From assembly GCA_002221725.1 (NCBI GenBank), contig NJFT01000065.1, positions 1 to 64,000 of the forward strand: a stretch of DNA of 64,000 nucleotides. The letters run 5' to 3'. The notes beneath the pieces were generated by a model. It saw only the letters and a program-made list of their open reading frames with translations. It ran no database searches and was not told where the DNA came from. Below are positions 47,340 through 58,760 of this stretch, in pieces (within the stretch, counting starts at the first letter, position 1; each line of letters starts with the position of its first letter). The position numbers were made by a program, and so were the translations under genes. Origin of the DNA: Scedosporium boydii. Taxonomy: Eukaryota > Ascomycota > Sordariomycetes > Microascales > Microascaceae.

Positions 47340-49650
47340 ACCGATAAAACTTGGAGATTTGTAATGGGGAAGACTCGCGGTTGCAGACACAACATGTAAC
47401 TCGGTTAAACTGCATTATTTCAAAGGTCGAGTCTTGATTCTGAACCTGGCTGCCCCTTCGCCATATATACTACGACGATTCGGCAGGGCTTCATCGGCCG
47501 CCATCGGGATATTCGCAAGATGTTCATCATCGTCAGACTAATCATTAAAGATGCCGTCGCAATCTTGTAAGAGAAGACCCAAGGCAGCCAGCTCAGGCAA
47601 CGACCAAGCGATTGTTGCCCAAACGCGTCTCTTACTCTCTGCCACACAACTTGCGCCATCGCTTGTCGACGATGGTGTTGTGCTGTCAGCTGCCAAGCCA
47701 TGGTGTGGCCAATGAAACAACGGGAGAAGGATTTAATACCAATCGTGATTATTCATCATTCCGTTTTCGTTCATTTGATCAAATCAATCAATTGCAACTG
47801 TGATGTTTACTGATCTCGTGACGCGTCCTGCAAGCTCACGATCAAGGCAGCTTGCTCCTCTTGCGTCTAGAAGATCGAATCACACTTTGGTCCGTGAAAG
47901 GTTCACAAAACTATTAGCCGGGGGTTCCGGAACTGACGCGTTTCTTTTGGCGTTTCTAACAGGCATTTGGATAGGGGGCCTTTCATACTACTAACAGCTG
48001 GAGCAGAACTTCGCCAAGCCGGAGTTAAGATACGAGTGGTTAAGATACGAGTGGTTAAGATACGAGTGGTATTTACTCCGTATTTGCTCAACTGCATCGT
48101 TTCAGACGTGATCGAAGGTTGAATGAGATCAACAAAATAACCTTGGGCATAGCTTTCGTCTTGGTTTCCATCGTAAGAGTTCGGACGATAATTATTTGCA
48201 CTGCTCTATTTCTATGCATTTTCGCCCTTTACTGATTTGTACTACCCCTTTTCTGCCAATTAGCCAGGGCGTTTCAGCACTTGAAAGTTGCAATGCTCTA
48301 TTTTTAACCGATGGATCGGTGAGTTGAGACTCTTGAAGTAATTTGAGTCTAGACGAATTCGGCGGCCGAGGTACGCGACTATGCGTGATCGCTTATGGTT
48401 CCCGAACTCCCAAGGTCATTTTGGCCAGTAGTGGCAGAGTGCGTGCAGGGTTGATAACTTGCGCCGCTTGAACAACCTTGAACAACCTCTTTTATCTCTA
48501 TCTGATAATCTAACGATGAAATCCCCAGAGCTATCAAGGTATGACGCACTAACGCTTTCCTCTCTAGGGTGATGGCGCACAATCGCTTCGTCTTCAACTC
48601 CTCTTTGACGAAATACTTCGATATAAAAATAGACTTATTCGGATTGATGTTCCCCTTTGAACAGGGTTAAGGGCCACAAGTGGAGAGCGACTAGCACAAA
48701 GGATTCCCCGACTTTCAGGGTTAACAGACCAGGCTTACTTATCCTTTATTCTTCTTCGTCCATGTTCCCCCCATCAAGAACGTCGCGAACAAATAGACTC
48801 GCTAACGTGGTTTCCGAATCCGATCCGTGTGTGTTCCTCGTCTGGCTCCACCGAGACGTGTCGTGATCTCGTCTTCGAACCCTGTCAAGCTCTGTGAGGT
48901 GGTATTGAGCTCTCGTGCTCTGATGCAACGAATTACAATGCGACATCCGCAAACGTGATGTAACCCGCCCCAATCCCACCCTTCTCATCCCCGCTTATCA
49001 TCCGTCACATCGGTCGCCTTGAATGGACATACCACACCTTTTACTCCCCTGTTTTATTAATTCTATTCCCCTTCCAGCTCTCGTCGTTGGCTATTGCTTG
49101 ATCCAGTCATGCACGGGAAATTATGAGATAATTTCGTGCGCCTGAGGGGCGACTCGGGTATCCCGAAAACCCGACATTGGACGAATGGCCCGTGGCCCGT
49201 GGCTCTGGCTCTGGTGGGGACGGGAAGCGAGCACGTCTTGATGGAGCAGTGGGGGTTGCGGGGAGCTTCCCAATATCTTGACCGAGACCACCAGGTCGTG
49301 CAGGGGAAAGCACCAGGGCTGAAGTTCAACAGACAATGACGCTGCGGATTATTGACATTGACGGTCTGGGCATCGGTTAGCTTGCCGGAGCTGACGAGTA
49401 AGTGTAACTCTGTGTGATAATATTAGGCATTTCAATTGACACGCTCGGACGCGAGCTGCCATCCACCAAGCCATAAGAACATCGTCCTGTCCTCGTCTCT
49501 CCATTATCGTGACTCTAGATGTCTTCTGGATGCCAGGGCGATACTGACTTCTAATTGTCAATTAATATCCTCATTCTTCTCAGTCACTCTTTTACCACAA
49601 GTTTTAATCATCGCTGCCCTGTCAATACTCCCTATTCGATACTAATCAAG
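47340..49650. other. 2.3-kb stretch, no gene seen; contains a 15-nt tandem repeat
   Basis: No gene was recognised. It is the 5' flank of the FAD monooxygenase and of the phytase-like gene. A three-copy 15-nt tandem repeat is at 48024-48068. Confidence 0.5.
48024..48068 (+). repeat. three perfect copies of a 15-nt unit
   Basis: The unit GTTAAGATACGAGTG occurs three times in direct, perfect tandem. It lies outside any supported gene. Confidence 0.9.
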
Positions 49651-51669
49651 ATGCTCTCCATCCTCGTTGCGGGCTTGTACGCCCTCTCCTCTATTCAACC
49701 TGCATTTGCGGCCGTGGCCGGTGACAGGGTCTGCAAGGATCCCGTCAGCTCTGTCAAGTGCGAGGGCAAGTCATACGTCTACGAGAAGCTCGCCGGTGTC
49801 GGCCTTCTCCCCGGCAATGGACGAGATAAATATGGTGATACGCTCGGTGGACTCGGAAGTTCTGCTACCATCGACTTGAAGAGCTGGAAGAAGGTGAAGG
49901 GAAAGTACACTGGTACTTTGTGGTCCCTTCCCGATCGTGGCTGGTATGTGCAATGATGTAGGCGCAGGAGGTGTACGGTTACATCCAGGAGAATGACCAC
50001 ACGTGCTTTCCTCTTCTTTTTTTTAGTCTTCTCCATGCTAATGCGTAGCGACAGGAATACCGAGGGTACTCTCAACTACCAGCCCCGTCTCCACAAGTTC
50101 ACCGTGACTTTTGACCCCTACGCCAAGAAGACCAACGTCTCGTCCTCCAATCCCGTCTCCAACCTCGTCTTCTCGTACGAGGACACCATCCTCTTCACGG
50201 ATCCCTCCGGCAAGCCTTTGACCGGAATTGACCCCACTGGTGTCTTGAACTTTACCGGTCTCCCTAGCGTTCCTGCCGCAACCTACACCGGCGACGGCTT
50301 CGGCGCGGGCTCCGGCGAGGAAGGCGATACCCGCGTCTGCTTGGATGCCGAGGGTCTTGTCCTCAATGAAGATGGATCTTTTTGGATCTCGGATGAGTAC
50401 GGTCCTTTTGTCTGTACGTATCATCTCATCTATTCTTTTCTCACTATGGCGCGATATTTTGTAGCTAATCCTTTTTTCCCTTTCTTTTTTCCCCGTATTC
50501 AGTCCTCTTCGACAAACACGGCAAGATGTTGTCCGCCATCCGACCTCCTGATGCGCTCGTGCCTTTGAGGAATGGAACCGAGTCGTACTCTGCTGCTTCC
50601 CCTCCCCGATATGATCCCGATTTCAAGATTTCTCCCGCGAACCCGACTTCCGGCCGCAACAACAACCAAGGTAATTTTTCCTTCTTGAATAATCAAATAC
50701 ACTCGTCAAGTTATCAGAATCGTCTAACGACAATTAGGTTTTGAGGGCCTCAGTGCTTCTGCTGATGGAAAAACCCTTTACGTCCTTCTTCAGTCCGCGT
50801 CCATTCAGGACGGAGTAAGTATTTTCTCGAGCTCGAGCCGCAGCGAGCTAAACTGGGCAGAATTTACCGATGAACACACTACTCACAATGTTATATAGGG
50901 CGATTCCAAGGGCACTCGCCGCCATGTCCGTTTCCTCACCTACGACGTTTCCAAGAAGACCAGCCCCGTCCTCGTCTCCGAGAACGTCGTCCCCCTCCCC
51001 GAGTACATCGACCGCAATGACGGCAACAAGACCCGCTACGCTGCCCAGTCCGAGGTTTTCTCTCTTGCGAACGGCCAGTTCTTGTTCCTCCCCCGCGACT
51101 CCGGTGCTGGAACGGGCCTCGAGTTTACCGAATCCAACTACCGCCACATCGACATCTTTGATGTCTCCAAGGCCACGGACATCGCCGGCACCAAGTACGA
51201 CGAGGTTGGTGGCGCCGTCTCGCCCAAGGGTGTCCTTGCCAGCGATATTACACCCGCTGTTGTCTGCCCTTGGATTGACTTCAATATCAACTCTGAGCTC
51301 GCCAAGTTTGGTCTTCACAACGGCGGTGCCCAGGATCTTGGTCTCCTGGTGAGTTTTGCTAACATTTGATAAATCCCCAATGCGATTCGAAAGTATAGAA
51401 TACCCTGCTCACACATAAATGTTTCCAACTCGTAGAACGAAAAGTGGGAGTCTATTTCTCTCGTCCCCGTCCACGTCGATGAGAAGGGCAAGAAGAAGGG
51501 AAAGAAGGGCGGCAAGCAGCACGAGGAGTACTACGTCATCACCTTGAGCGACAACGACTTTATCACCCAGAATGGCGCCATGAACTTTGGCAAGTTGCCC
51601 TACAGTGACGAGTCCGGTGCTGAGCTCCAGAACCAGGCTCTTGTGTTCAAGGTCAGGATCTCTGCTTAA
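49651..51669 (+). CDS. secreted phytase-like (esterase-like activity of phytase) domain protein
   Basis: Six exons, 49651-49943, 50055-50413, 50503-50670, 50738-50814, 50899-51348 and 51436-51669, give 526 aa. A signal peptide opens it (MLSILVAGLYALSSIQPAFA). The rest fits the phytase-like beta-propeller family (PF13449): DTLGGLGSSATIDL, TLWSLPDRGWNTEG, DAEGLVLNEDGSFWISDEYG, GFEGLSASADGKTLYVLLQS and ESNYRHIDIFDVS. Members have been linked to phytate or phosphoester release, but many fungal ones are untested. A Lys/Gly-rich loop (DEKGKKKGKKGG, about residues 465-476) is inserted near the C-terminus. A secreted pyrophosphatase lies 8 kb downstream. All splice sites are GT..AG and the phases agree. 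Confidence 0.9.
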
Positions 51670-52528
51670 GCAAGTAAATTTATAGCGCCGAGAGAGTATT
51701 TGGGCTTGGTGATGTAATTGATGTGGAAATACTATTCTCAATACCAGTTTTAATATTTGTACAATCTGTACCATCATCAAGCCCTGCTCCATCGATGAGG
51801 TTGACGTGTTTGAGGTGATGCCATTTTCCCTCGAAGATAAAAACGGCGGTCCTGAGGCACAGGACTCTACAAAGGTTTCCGAACGACGAGCTTTTCACCA
51901 GCCTGTGGAGCAATATTACCTAAATAAGACTACACACTCGCGACAGCCACCGTCTGAGCAGAGGTGATTGGGCGTACATCTTCCAAGTACTCTTGATCGC
52001 CGAACTGATTCTCTACCATGTTTAGTTTTATGAGGAGTCACTCCTTCAGACGGTTAATCTCCACGACGATGTCTATGTTGAGGGTTGCTAAGTTGTAGTC
52101 GAGGGCTTATGTGGCTGCACTGGGAGTTGTGGGTGGCTTTCCATTCGCTCGCTAACAACAAGTATCGTCGACTTTAGCACTCCAAGCTACGACACCAAAG
52201 GAGAATTCATCATAATTAGCCAAATTTAGTCACCTCGTTGATCAGAGCGGGATGGTGGACTTCGTACTTGCGTGACTCCAGATTCTAGACTGCAGGCCTC
52301 AATCGGGATGCACATGCAAATAACTATGACGAGAAAAGGGCAAGAACCAGTGACTTATTTTCCTTATTAAACAAAGGGAGTTTAACTAAGCACGTGTTAA
52401 TAGTACCTCTTCATTTATTTCAGGTCTATGCTCTACCTCAAGTCCGAAGTCTGGGACCCTCAGTGTCAAGTTCGTAACTCTCAACCTACCGTCTTCGTTG
52501 GTATACGTTGAACGCATATTTTCCGAAC
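51670..52528. other. intergenic, no gene seen
   Basis: A spacer of 0.86 kb between the phytase-like gene and the kinase-like gene. No supported coding or repeat signal was seen. Confidence 0.5.
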
Positions 52529-53899
52529 ATGGCAGCCAGCAACGTACAGATGGATTACATTTGGGGCGACGATGATGAGGCACAGGCATTTGCCCACGCC
52601 CATGACAGAAAAGGAGCCAGGCTTATCTTCCAAGTTTTGCGCGATGGTCGCCGGCCTAAGAGCCTCGCCAGCCGCATCGTTGCGTGCTTCCACGAATTGC
52701 CCGTCATTTCCAGCGCCGAGACGTTTCAGGACCGCTTTGAGATGCGCAAAGTTCTCAGTGAATCGATTCACCAGGCGTGGCCCGACTGCGTACACGCGTC
52801 GAAAGTACCTTCTGCCATCCTCGACCTCGTGTGCGAAGACGAAGATCGGATGGACTGGCGCGTGCAAGACGAACCGGAGCTCTACAAACAGTATTTAAGC
52901 TCACTATTAGAGGCAAATCACGTATCTGTGAGCCATTCCACGGAGAGGGGATATGAGTTTGTCGACCAAGGAGACCTTATCATGATAGAACGACTGCCAG
53001 GAAGGGGGACGTCTACGCTTGTTGTGCGACGTTCCTCAGATGATGACGACAAATCTCGGCATGTGTTCAAAGGTCCCGGCTTCGGTGACTTTTTGGCGTC
53101 GCGGAAAGACTTTGCGCACATTCGGGACATGTTCTATCATTCAGTCAAGATCCTTGCCTCGATTACACCGCACCCAAACATCTTACCTCCTGCCCCGATC
53201 CTCGTTGTGACTCAATCTCCTGGAGGTGAGAGCCAGCGATTCGTATGTGGTAGTCTCTACCCTTTTATGTCACGGGGCACTCTGGATGATCATGTCACTA
53301 GGAGCAAGGAGAACAATGACCGTCTTAAACTGCGAGACAAGGCCCGCTGGTGTCTTCAGTTGTGCTCGGCGGTCACGCACACCCATTACGCGGCGCACAC
53401 GTACCATATGGATATTAAACCGGCGAATGTACTCGTGGATGACGAGTCAAACGCCATACTGATCGGCTGAGAACAGAGCGGTGCCCCGACGTACACGCTC
53501 GCACCGGAAGCCAACGGTGAATGGGATGTGGAGGAAGTGGAAATCCCAGGCGCTCTTCCAAGGCTGGCCTATACGAGATACGAGGGTCCACCGCGAGTGA
53601 ACATGATGTTCGGTCGACCGGCATGGAATGTCTTTCCGGAGTGGAGTGAGCGTTGGCCTCGGGCTTGTGCTGCGGCTGAGGTATTCAGCGTGGGTAGGAC
53701 TATGTGGATGCTTCTGCAGGAAGTACCCAAGGAGGGCATCGAAGATCTTGCTGCCGATAAAATAATTATCAGTTGGAACGAGGATACTGACATACCAGAG
53801 TGCTGGAGAGAGGTGGTCATGAAGTGCATGGAAAAGGATCCCAATGAGAGGATCAGGCTGGCTGAGCTCGTGGAATTCTGGGAGGAGCAGCAGATCTAG
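52529..53899 (+). pseudogene. protein-kinase-like gene with a stop at the DFG-equivalent site
   Basis: From ATG 52529 a 457-codon frame runs to 53899, interrupted once by TGA at 53468-53470. The N-terminal 180 residues are of unknown type. The kinase part has LIMIERLPGRGTSTLVVRR (glycine-loop-like), a possible Lys in HVFKGPG, the catalytic-loop variant YHMDIKPANVLVDD, then NAILIG followed by TGA. In relatives known to me this reads ILIDWEQSGAP, so the metal-binding Asp appears as Gly and the Trp codon as a stop. Translation of the rest in frame is normal (EQSGAPTYTLAPEANG, VFSVGRTMWMLLQ, CWREVVMKCMEKDPNERI). Two changes in adjacent codons at this site point to a real loss of function or to a local sequence error. 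No intron would remove them. Confidence 0.75.
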
Positions 53900-55915
53900 C
53901 CTGCACGACTACATGCGTGTCTCCGTTTATTGCATCAAGTTAAGATCATCAATAGATACCCAACGGGGATAGACGACAATATTCCAGCTTCGTTCTAGCG
54001 TCATTGGCACATAGAGGGAAGGCAACTTGAAGCTCCGGAGTCTGGACAGGCAGGCCAGGAAGTCATTCATCGAGGGTGAGACGAAATTGTTTCCTCCCTT
54101 CAATAGGAATCTCACCAAGACAATATTGAATTTCTTGTATGGCGCAATTTGATTGTCCAAAAGGCGGAAGGTTTCATTCCTGACTTCTCGAGCGCATCTG
54201 AGATCATTTTCACATCTCGTCGTGTAGGTACTTTAACAAGGCGATGTTTCCGGCTTGGCTTCGTTGAGAAGGTAACGGCAAGAATGCCCCAATAGAATCA
54301 ACATTCTGCAAACACTTTTGAGGCCCCACCAAATGGTAGGGTTGTAGGGAATAAGGCCGCCTGGCTTTGCAAGTTGTGATGCGGCGTTACTTGTCCATCC
54401 CGACCGCTCATTATTGCAGAACTGAGAACATAAAAGGAATTGGACTACCTTCCTATGGAGTCGAGAAGAGTGGGAAGCCTGGTCGATGACAGCGGGTCGG
54501 CTACCTCGTCGGCTTCCTTGGCCTGTGGTAATTCACCTGGATCATGTTTTCTCCGGGTTAGAAGACAAGCATGCGCTAAGCGTTATGTACAAAAGAGAAT
54601 GTGCGGGACGCAAGGATTCGAGAGTGGTTCATTTATAGCTATAATATTCAAGCTATTGGCGTGCCTTAGGTCTGAGGCCGGTTAAAAAAACATGGTAACT
54701 AACTCGAAGGCGACTGAAGTACAGAAGCTGGTGTTAGAATCACTTTTGATGGTGCTGCCGTTGTATTGGGCCGAAGAAGGTTGCCAAATTGAGCAATATG
54801 TCACGGTTGAATCCAAAGCTTAATAGAGTCGACTATACGTTCCACTCGCCGTGTTAGCATCGGAACTTTCGTGCCTGATGGTGTAGTCTGGGGTAGATGA
54901 TGGTATCTTAAAATTCCGCATCCTTCACGGGAGAGTAAATCGGCAGCGAGAAACATACGAGGAGTAACCAACTCGTCGCGATATCAATGGAACCAAAATA
55001 TTTAAATTCTCCTGGTTGGGACGCTGCGCGCGATGTCAGTGCACTTCCTGAAACAAATAAACACCATGTCTTATCTAATGATGCCCAAGCCTCGGGACGA
55101 CAAGAGGATATCAAGTAGGTATCGGTTTTTTTACACACTATTTACAATATATCTTGTGAATATCTCCTCTGGCCCGGCGAGTCGAGGGGCGCTGGACCTT
55201 CTATGGTTTAAATGCAGCCGGCGTGGAATCCTGCCTTATGATTCGCGCCGTCTTTCTCCCGCCGATATTGCTTTACTGACTTGACAGCTGCAATCTGGAT
55301 TCACTGTTCTGTAATCCGGACATCCGTACCCGATATCATATACCAAGGCCTCTTTATACCCCGGCATTCGTTTCTGAATCTGGTAAACATGGTGGGTCGA
55401 CTGGCAGGCCCACCTTGCCGACAGAAAGACTGTCGTATATTGCCTCTCCACCATAATTTGCCCCGGATTTTTAGATAGATTAACAGCGGACCAATTCCAT
55501 CGGGCCTGGTCAATAGCCGGACAAGAGTTCGGCGACACATGATATGGCCGCAATATGCGGCAGTTGTCCCCACTCGCCGCCACATTCGCGTTGCCCGTCA
55601 TGGAATCGCCCCCTGGCTCAGGCGTGCATCTGTGAGACGCTGATATGTCGATGCACTGATGGGGACGGAGAATTATTGCAAATAAACAGGGAGGGTTCAT
55701 GTTCGGCGAGCTATAGTCGGGGTGTTTTATATCGCCTACGTTTAGTGGGTAGGCTACGCTATATATGGATGGAGGATGCCAAGGCGGTCTTCTTCTGGTT
55801 CAGGCTGCCCCCTCGCTCTCTTTCCCTCTTTCCCTTCTCTTAACTCTGCTTTCCGTACGCTGCGATCGAACCCGCCTAGAGTCAAGATATTTTCTCTCTC
55901 AACATTCAGGTCAAG
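53900..55915. other. 2-kb stretch, no gene seen; contains the second 50-bp repeat copy
   Basis: No gene was recognised. The dispersed repeat lies at 55291-55340. A TATATA sequence near 55759 lies about 150 nt before the DUF1996 start. Confidence 0.5.
55291..55340 (+). repeat. short dispersed repeat, copy 2
   Basis: Partner of 5019-5068 on the same strand, 50 kb away. This copy has C where the other has T at several sites (GGACATCCGTACCCGATATC), so copy 1 is the more AT-shifted one. Confidence 0.5.
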
Positions 55916-57092
55916 ATGATGCTCAAGTCTCTCGTCGCTCTTGCGACCGCTCAGCTGGCCGTCGGCCAGGAGCTGATGCGCTTCGGATGCTCTCAGCTCA
56001 CGCTGGACCGCATCGACCCGCTTGTCAACCCCGGTGCCCTCCCTGCTCCTCACATGCACCAGGTTATCGGCGGTAACTCGTTCAACGCTACCATGGACCC
56101 CGCCAGCCTCGACCCACCCCGGGACTCGTCCTGCACGACTTGCACGTTCGCCGAGGATTTCTCCAACTACTGGACCCCCAACCTCTACTTCCGTGCCCGC
56201 AACGGAACCTTCAAGCACGTTCCCATCTTTGCCAATCTTGGTCTCGGACAGATCCAGGGAGGCATGACCGTGTACTACATCCGAGGCTACAGGGCTTCGG
56301 ACAAGGTCACGACCTTCAAGCCCGTAAGTTTCGAGGACATTTATACCGGAGCTGGTTGACATGAACAAGTCGTAAGTCTAACTCTGTTAGGGCTTCCGCA
56401 TGCTCGTTGGTGATGCTGCCAACCGAGACCCCAAGAAGGTCCCCCGCCAGCTCTGCTTCCGATGCGAGCACAACTACCAGCAATCGCCCTTCGGCGGCGC
56501 TCCTTGCACTGGCAGCGACACCACCACTTTCCCCAAGGAGGCCTGCGGTGGTGGCTGGCGTGTGACCATCACTTTCCCCACTTGTTGGGACGGCAAGACC
56601 CTCGACACCCCTAACCACCAAGACCACGTTACGTATACCTCTTCGGGTTCCTTCGAGACCGGTGGCGCCTGCCCGGCCTCCCACCCTGTCAAGATCCCCC
56701 AGGTCATGTACGAGATCATGTTCGACACTGCTCAGTTCAACGACCCCAAGGACTGGCCCGAGGATGGTTCCCAGCCCTTCGTCTGGGCCATGGGTGACAC
56801 CACCGGCGCTGGTATCCACGGTGACTACCTCTTCGGCTGGAAGGGCGATGCTCTTCAGAGGGCTATGGACTCCAAGTGCAACGGTGTCAACTGCCCCGGC
56901 ATGGAGAGGCAGTCCGTCGACGTCTCCAACCAGTGTGCCAAGGGCCAGATGGCCGCCGAGCCCGTTGGTGATGATGGCTGTAAGTCATAAATCGCTGGCT
57001 CCCCTTAATCCAGGAAAATACTTTTTAGTTTTCAAATACTAACCCTTCACACAGGGCTCACCTCCCTCCCTGGCAACTGGGAGCTCTCTTAA
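55916..57092 (+). CDS. secreted DUF1996 protein, 3 exons (copy 2)
   Basis: Exons 55916-56323, 56391-56979 and 57055-57092 give 344 aa. Signal peptide MMLKSLVALATAQLAVGQ is followed directly by the DUF1996 domain (ELMRFGCSQLTLDRIDPLV). Blocks shared with copy 1 at 1001-2571 include HMHQVIGG, CTTCTFAEDFSNYW, GFRMLVGDAANR, CWDGKTLDTPNHQDHV and WPEDGSQPFV. Both introns match two of the seven introns of copy 1 exactly in place and phase (FKP|GFRM phase 0; DGx|W-LTSLPG phase 1). Codons are strongly biased to C in the third position, typical of a highly expressed fungal gene. The function of DUF1996 is unknown. Confidence 0.93.
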
Positions 57093-57719
57093 ACAGAAGT
57101 CATATCTCCCGAATCTAGTATCCTTAGTTGGGGAGTAGGGTCCAAAACCCACCTGTTTGATCTTACAAGATTGTCATCTCATCTGAGGCTACAGAATACT
57201 CTTCTTTGTATATACCTAGCATCTTACAATTAGCGTATCGTGCTTGAGAGTATGCGACAAATTTGTGTGCGATTGTTTGTGTGTTTCGCAGTAGAGGGTG
57301 TCGGAACCAGAGCTCGTAAACACATGCTAATAAATTTATTGGTGCTTTGGAAAAAGTCATAAACACTTTTACATCTGGATGAAGTTTGTGATAATTGACG
57401 GCAACGTCGGCACGAATGCTCCCCGTGCTTTCGAAAAGTGCGATAGAGCCGGGATTGCCTCAACCCCGACTTTTCTCATCAAAACTGTATGAGAAAGCGC
57501 GCCAATGCGCCTTTAAAGAAACGTTTCAATGGATTTGTTCGATAGGAGGGAGAAAGGATTCGAATGACCTAACCCCGAGATGAACCACGCTCGAGGTGAT
57601 GGACGACCACCTCGAAGGCGGTGATCAAAGAGTCACAGGAGACATCCTCACCAGAGCAGTTAATATTATAATGTCATTATGCTAGTCCCTATCTCGGAAC
57701 AGAATCAGACAGTCATGAA
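57093..57719. other. intergenic between convergent genes
   Basis: The 3' ends of the DUF1996 copy 2 gene and the DUF6454 gene face each other across 0.6 kb. No gene was recognised. Confidence 0.5.
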
Positions 57720-58760
57720 TCATTTTGCCTCGTATACATAAAGAGTCGAATGTTCTTCGTCGGGCAGAAAGTACAGCCTCAACTTGCCGTCAATAATGGC
57801 GATGTCAAAGGGATTCTTGGCCATTGGAGCGCCCTTGTCGGTTACCATCGCGATGGGAACGTCAGCGAGGGGCACCATGGTCAATATGTCGACAATGGCA
57901 ACTCCGCCGATCGCGACCTTGGCCTGTTGGCCATCACCTCCGCCAATGTCACCAATGCCGCTGCAGATCATGACGGCGCGGAAATCATATGTCTTGGAAT
58001 GGCCGAGGAACTTGCAGTCCTGGTAGTCAATCCATTTGCTCGGGTTAGCCGTGACGGCCAGAGGAGTCGTGAATTCGGGAATGGGCTCGGCCTGGTAGGC
58101 GAGAGACCAAAGAGACGCCTTGCGAGAGCCCCAGTTCAAAGTAGCAAAATGGCCGGTGGAGATGTCGTGCACGACACCGCCTTGGTGATCGCGGACCCGA
58201 AGAATCGGCTCCGGCTCTAGAGTGGAGGGCCGCATTCGCACGACGGTGCCAGTGGAGTTGGGACGGTACTCGCTGAGGGTCGCCCAGATGTATGTACCGT
58301 CATAATCAATGCCGCCGTTGTGGTATTCCGTGTCGCCTTTCTTGGAAATGGAGGCATCTGCGACACGGCGTCCCTTGCCGTCAAAGACAATCATGTGCGC
58401 AAAGCCGATGCCGGGAGTGCGATCGGTGCCGTTGGCAGGCTTTTCATATTTCACGGTCCTCTCCACATATTCGCCGGCCGAGACGAAGTACCGATCCGCG
58501 CCTAGCCGGACGATTCCCTCCGGTTCCCATGTGGGACCCTCAAAATCGATCTTCTCGACGAGGTTCCATGTCGTAGAACGACTGAGGGCGCTGAACTGGC
58601 GGATAATCTCCTCGGACTGCGACGAGGAGCCTGGAAGAGGCAGCCGCCCCGGCGCGATGGAGTCAGCTGTGTAGTTATTCGAAAATGTAATATTGAGCGC
58701 CGCTTGCGTGGCTGCTGCCGTGAAGACGACGCTTGCAATTGAGTGGAGGATGGGCTTCAT
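57720..58760 (-). CDS. secreted DUF6454 protein
   Basis: A single exon of 346 aa from ATG 58760. An upstream ATG at 58805 would hide the signal peptide (MKPILHSIASVVFTAAATQA). The mature protein has a beta-propeller-like pattern with FEGPTWEPEGIVRLGADRYF, HMIVFDGKGRRVADASI, TEYHNGGIDYDGTYIWATLS, EYRPNSTGTVVRMRP, RDHQGGVVHDISTGHFATL and LGHSKTYDFRAVMICSGIG. These blocks match the DUF6454 family, which has no assigned activity. N-glycosylation sites are present near the N-terminus (NITFSNNYT). The divergent neighbour across 0.8 kb is a secreted pyrophosphatase. Confidence 0.85.
   Translation of the reverse strand: MKPILHSIASVVFTAAATQAALNITFSNNYTADSIAPGRLPLPGSSSQSEEIIRQFSALSRSTTWNLVEKIDFEGPTWEPEGIVRLGADRYFVSAGEYVERTVKYEKPANGTDRTPGIGFAHMIVFDGKGRRVADASISKKGDTEYHNGGIDYDGTYIWATLSEYRPNSTGTVVRMRPSTLEPEPILRVRDHQGGVVHDISTGHFATLNWGSRKASLWSLAYQAEPIPEFTTPLAVTANPSKWIDYQDCKFLGHSKTYDFRAVMICSGIGDIGGGDGQQAKVAIGGVAIVDILTMVPLADVPIAMVTDKGAPMAKNPFDIAIIDGKLRLYFLPDEEHSTLYVYEAK

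Noticed and set aside
50848..51318. Minus-strand frame of 156 codons
   Set aside because: Antisense shadow of exon 5 of the phytase-like gene.
55754..56819. Two long minus-strand frames under the DUF1996 copy 2 gene
   Set aside because: They are antisense shadows of a strongly codon-biased gene; their composition mirrors its third-position C.
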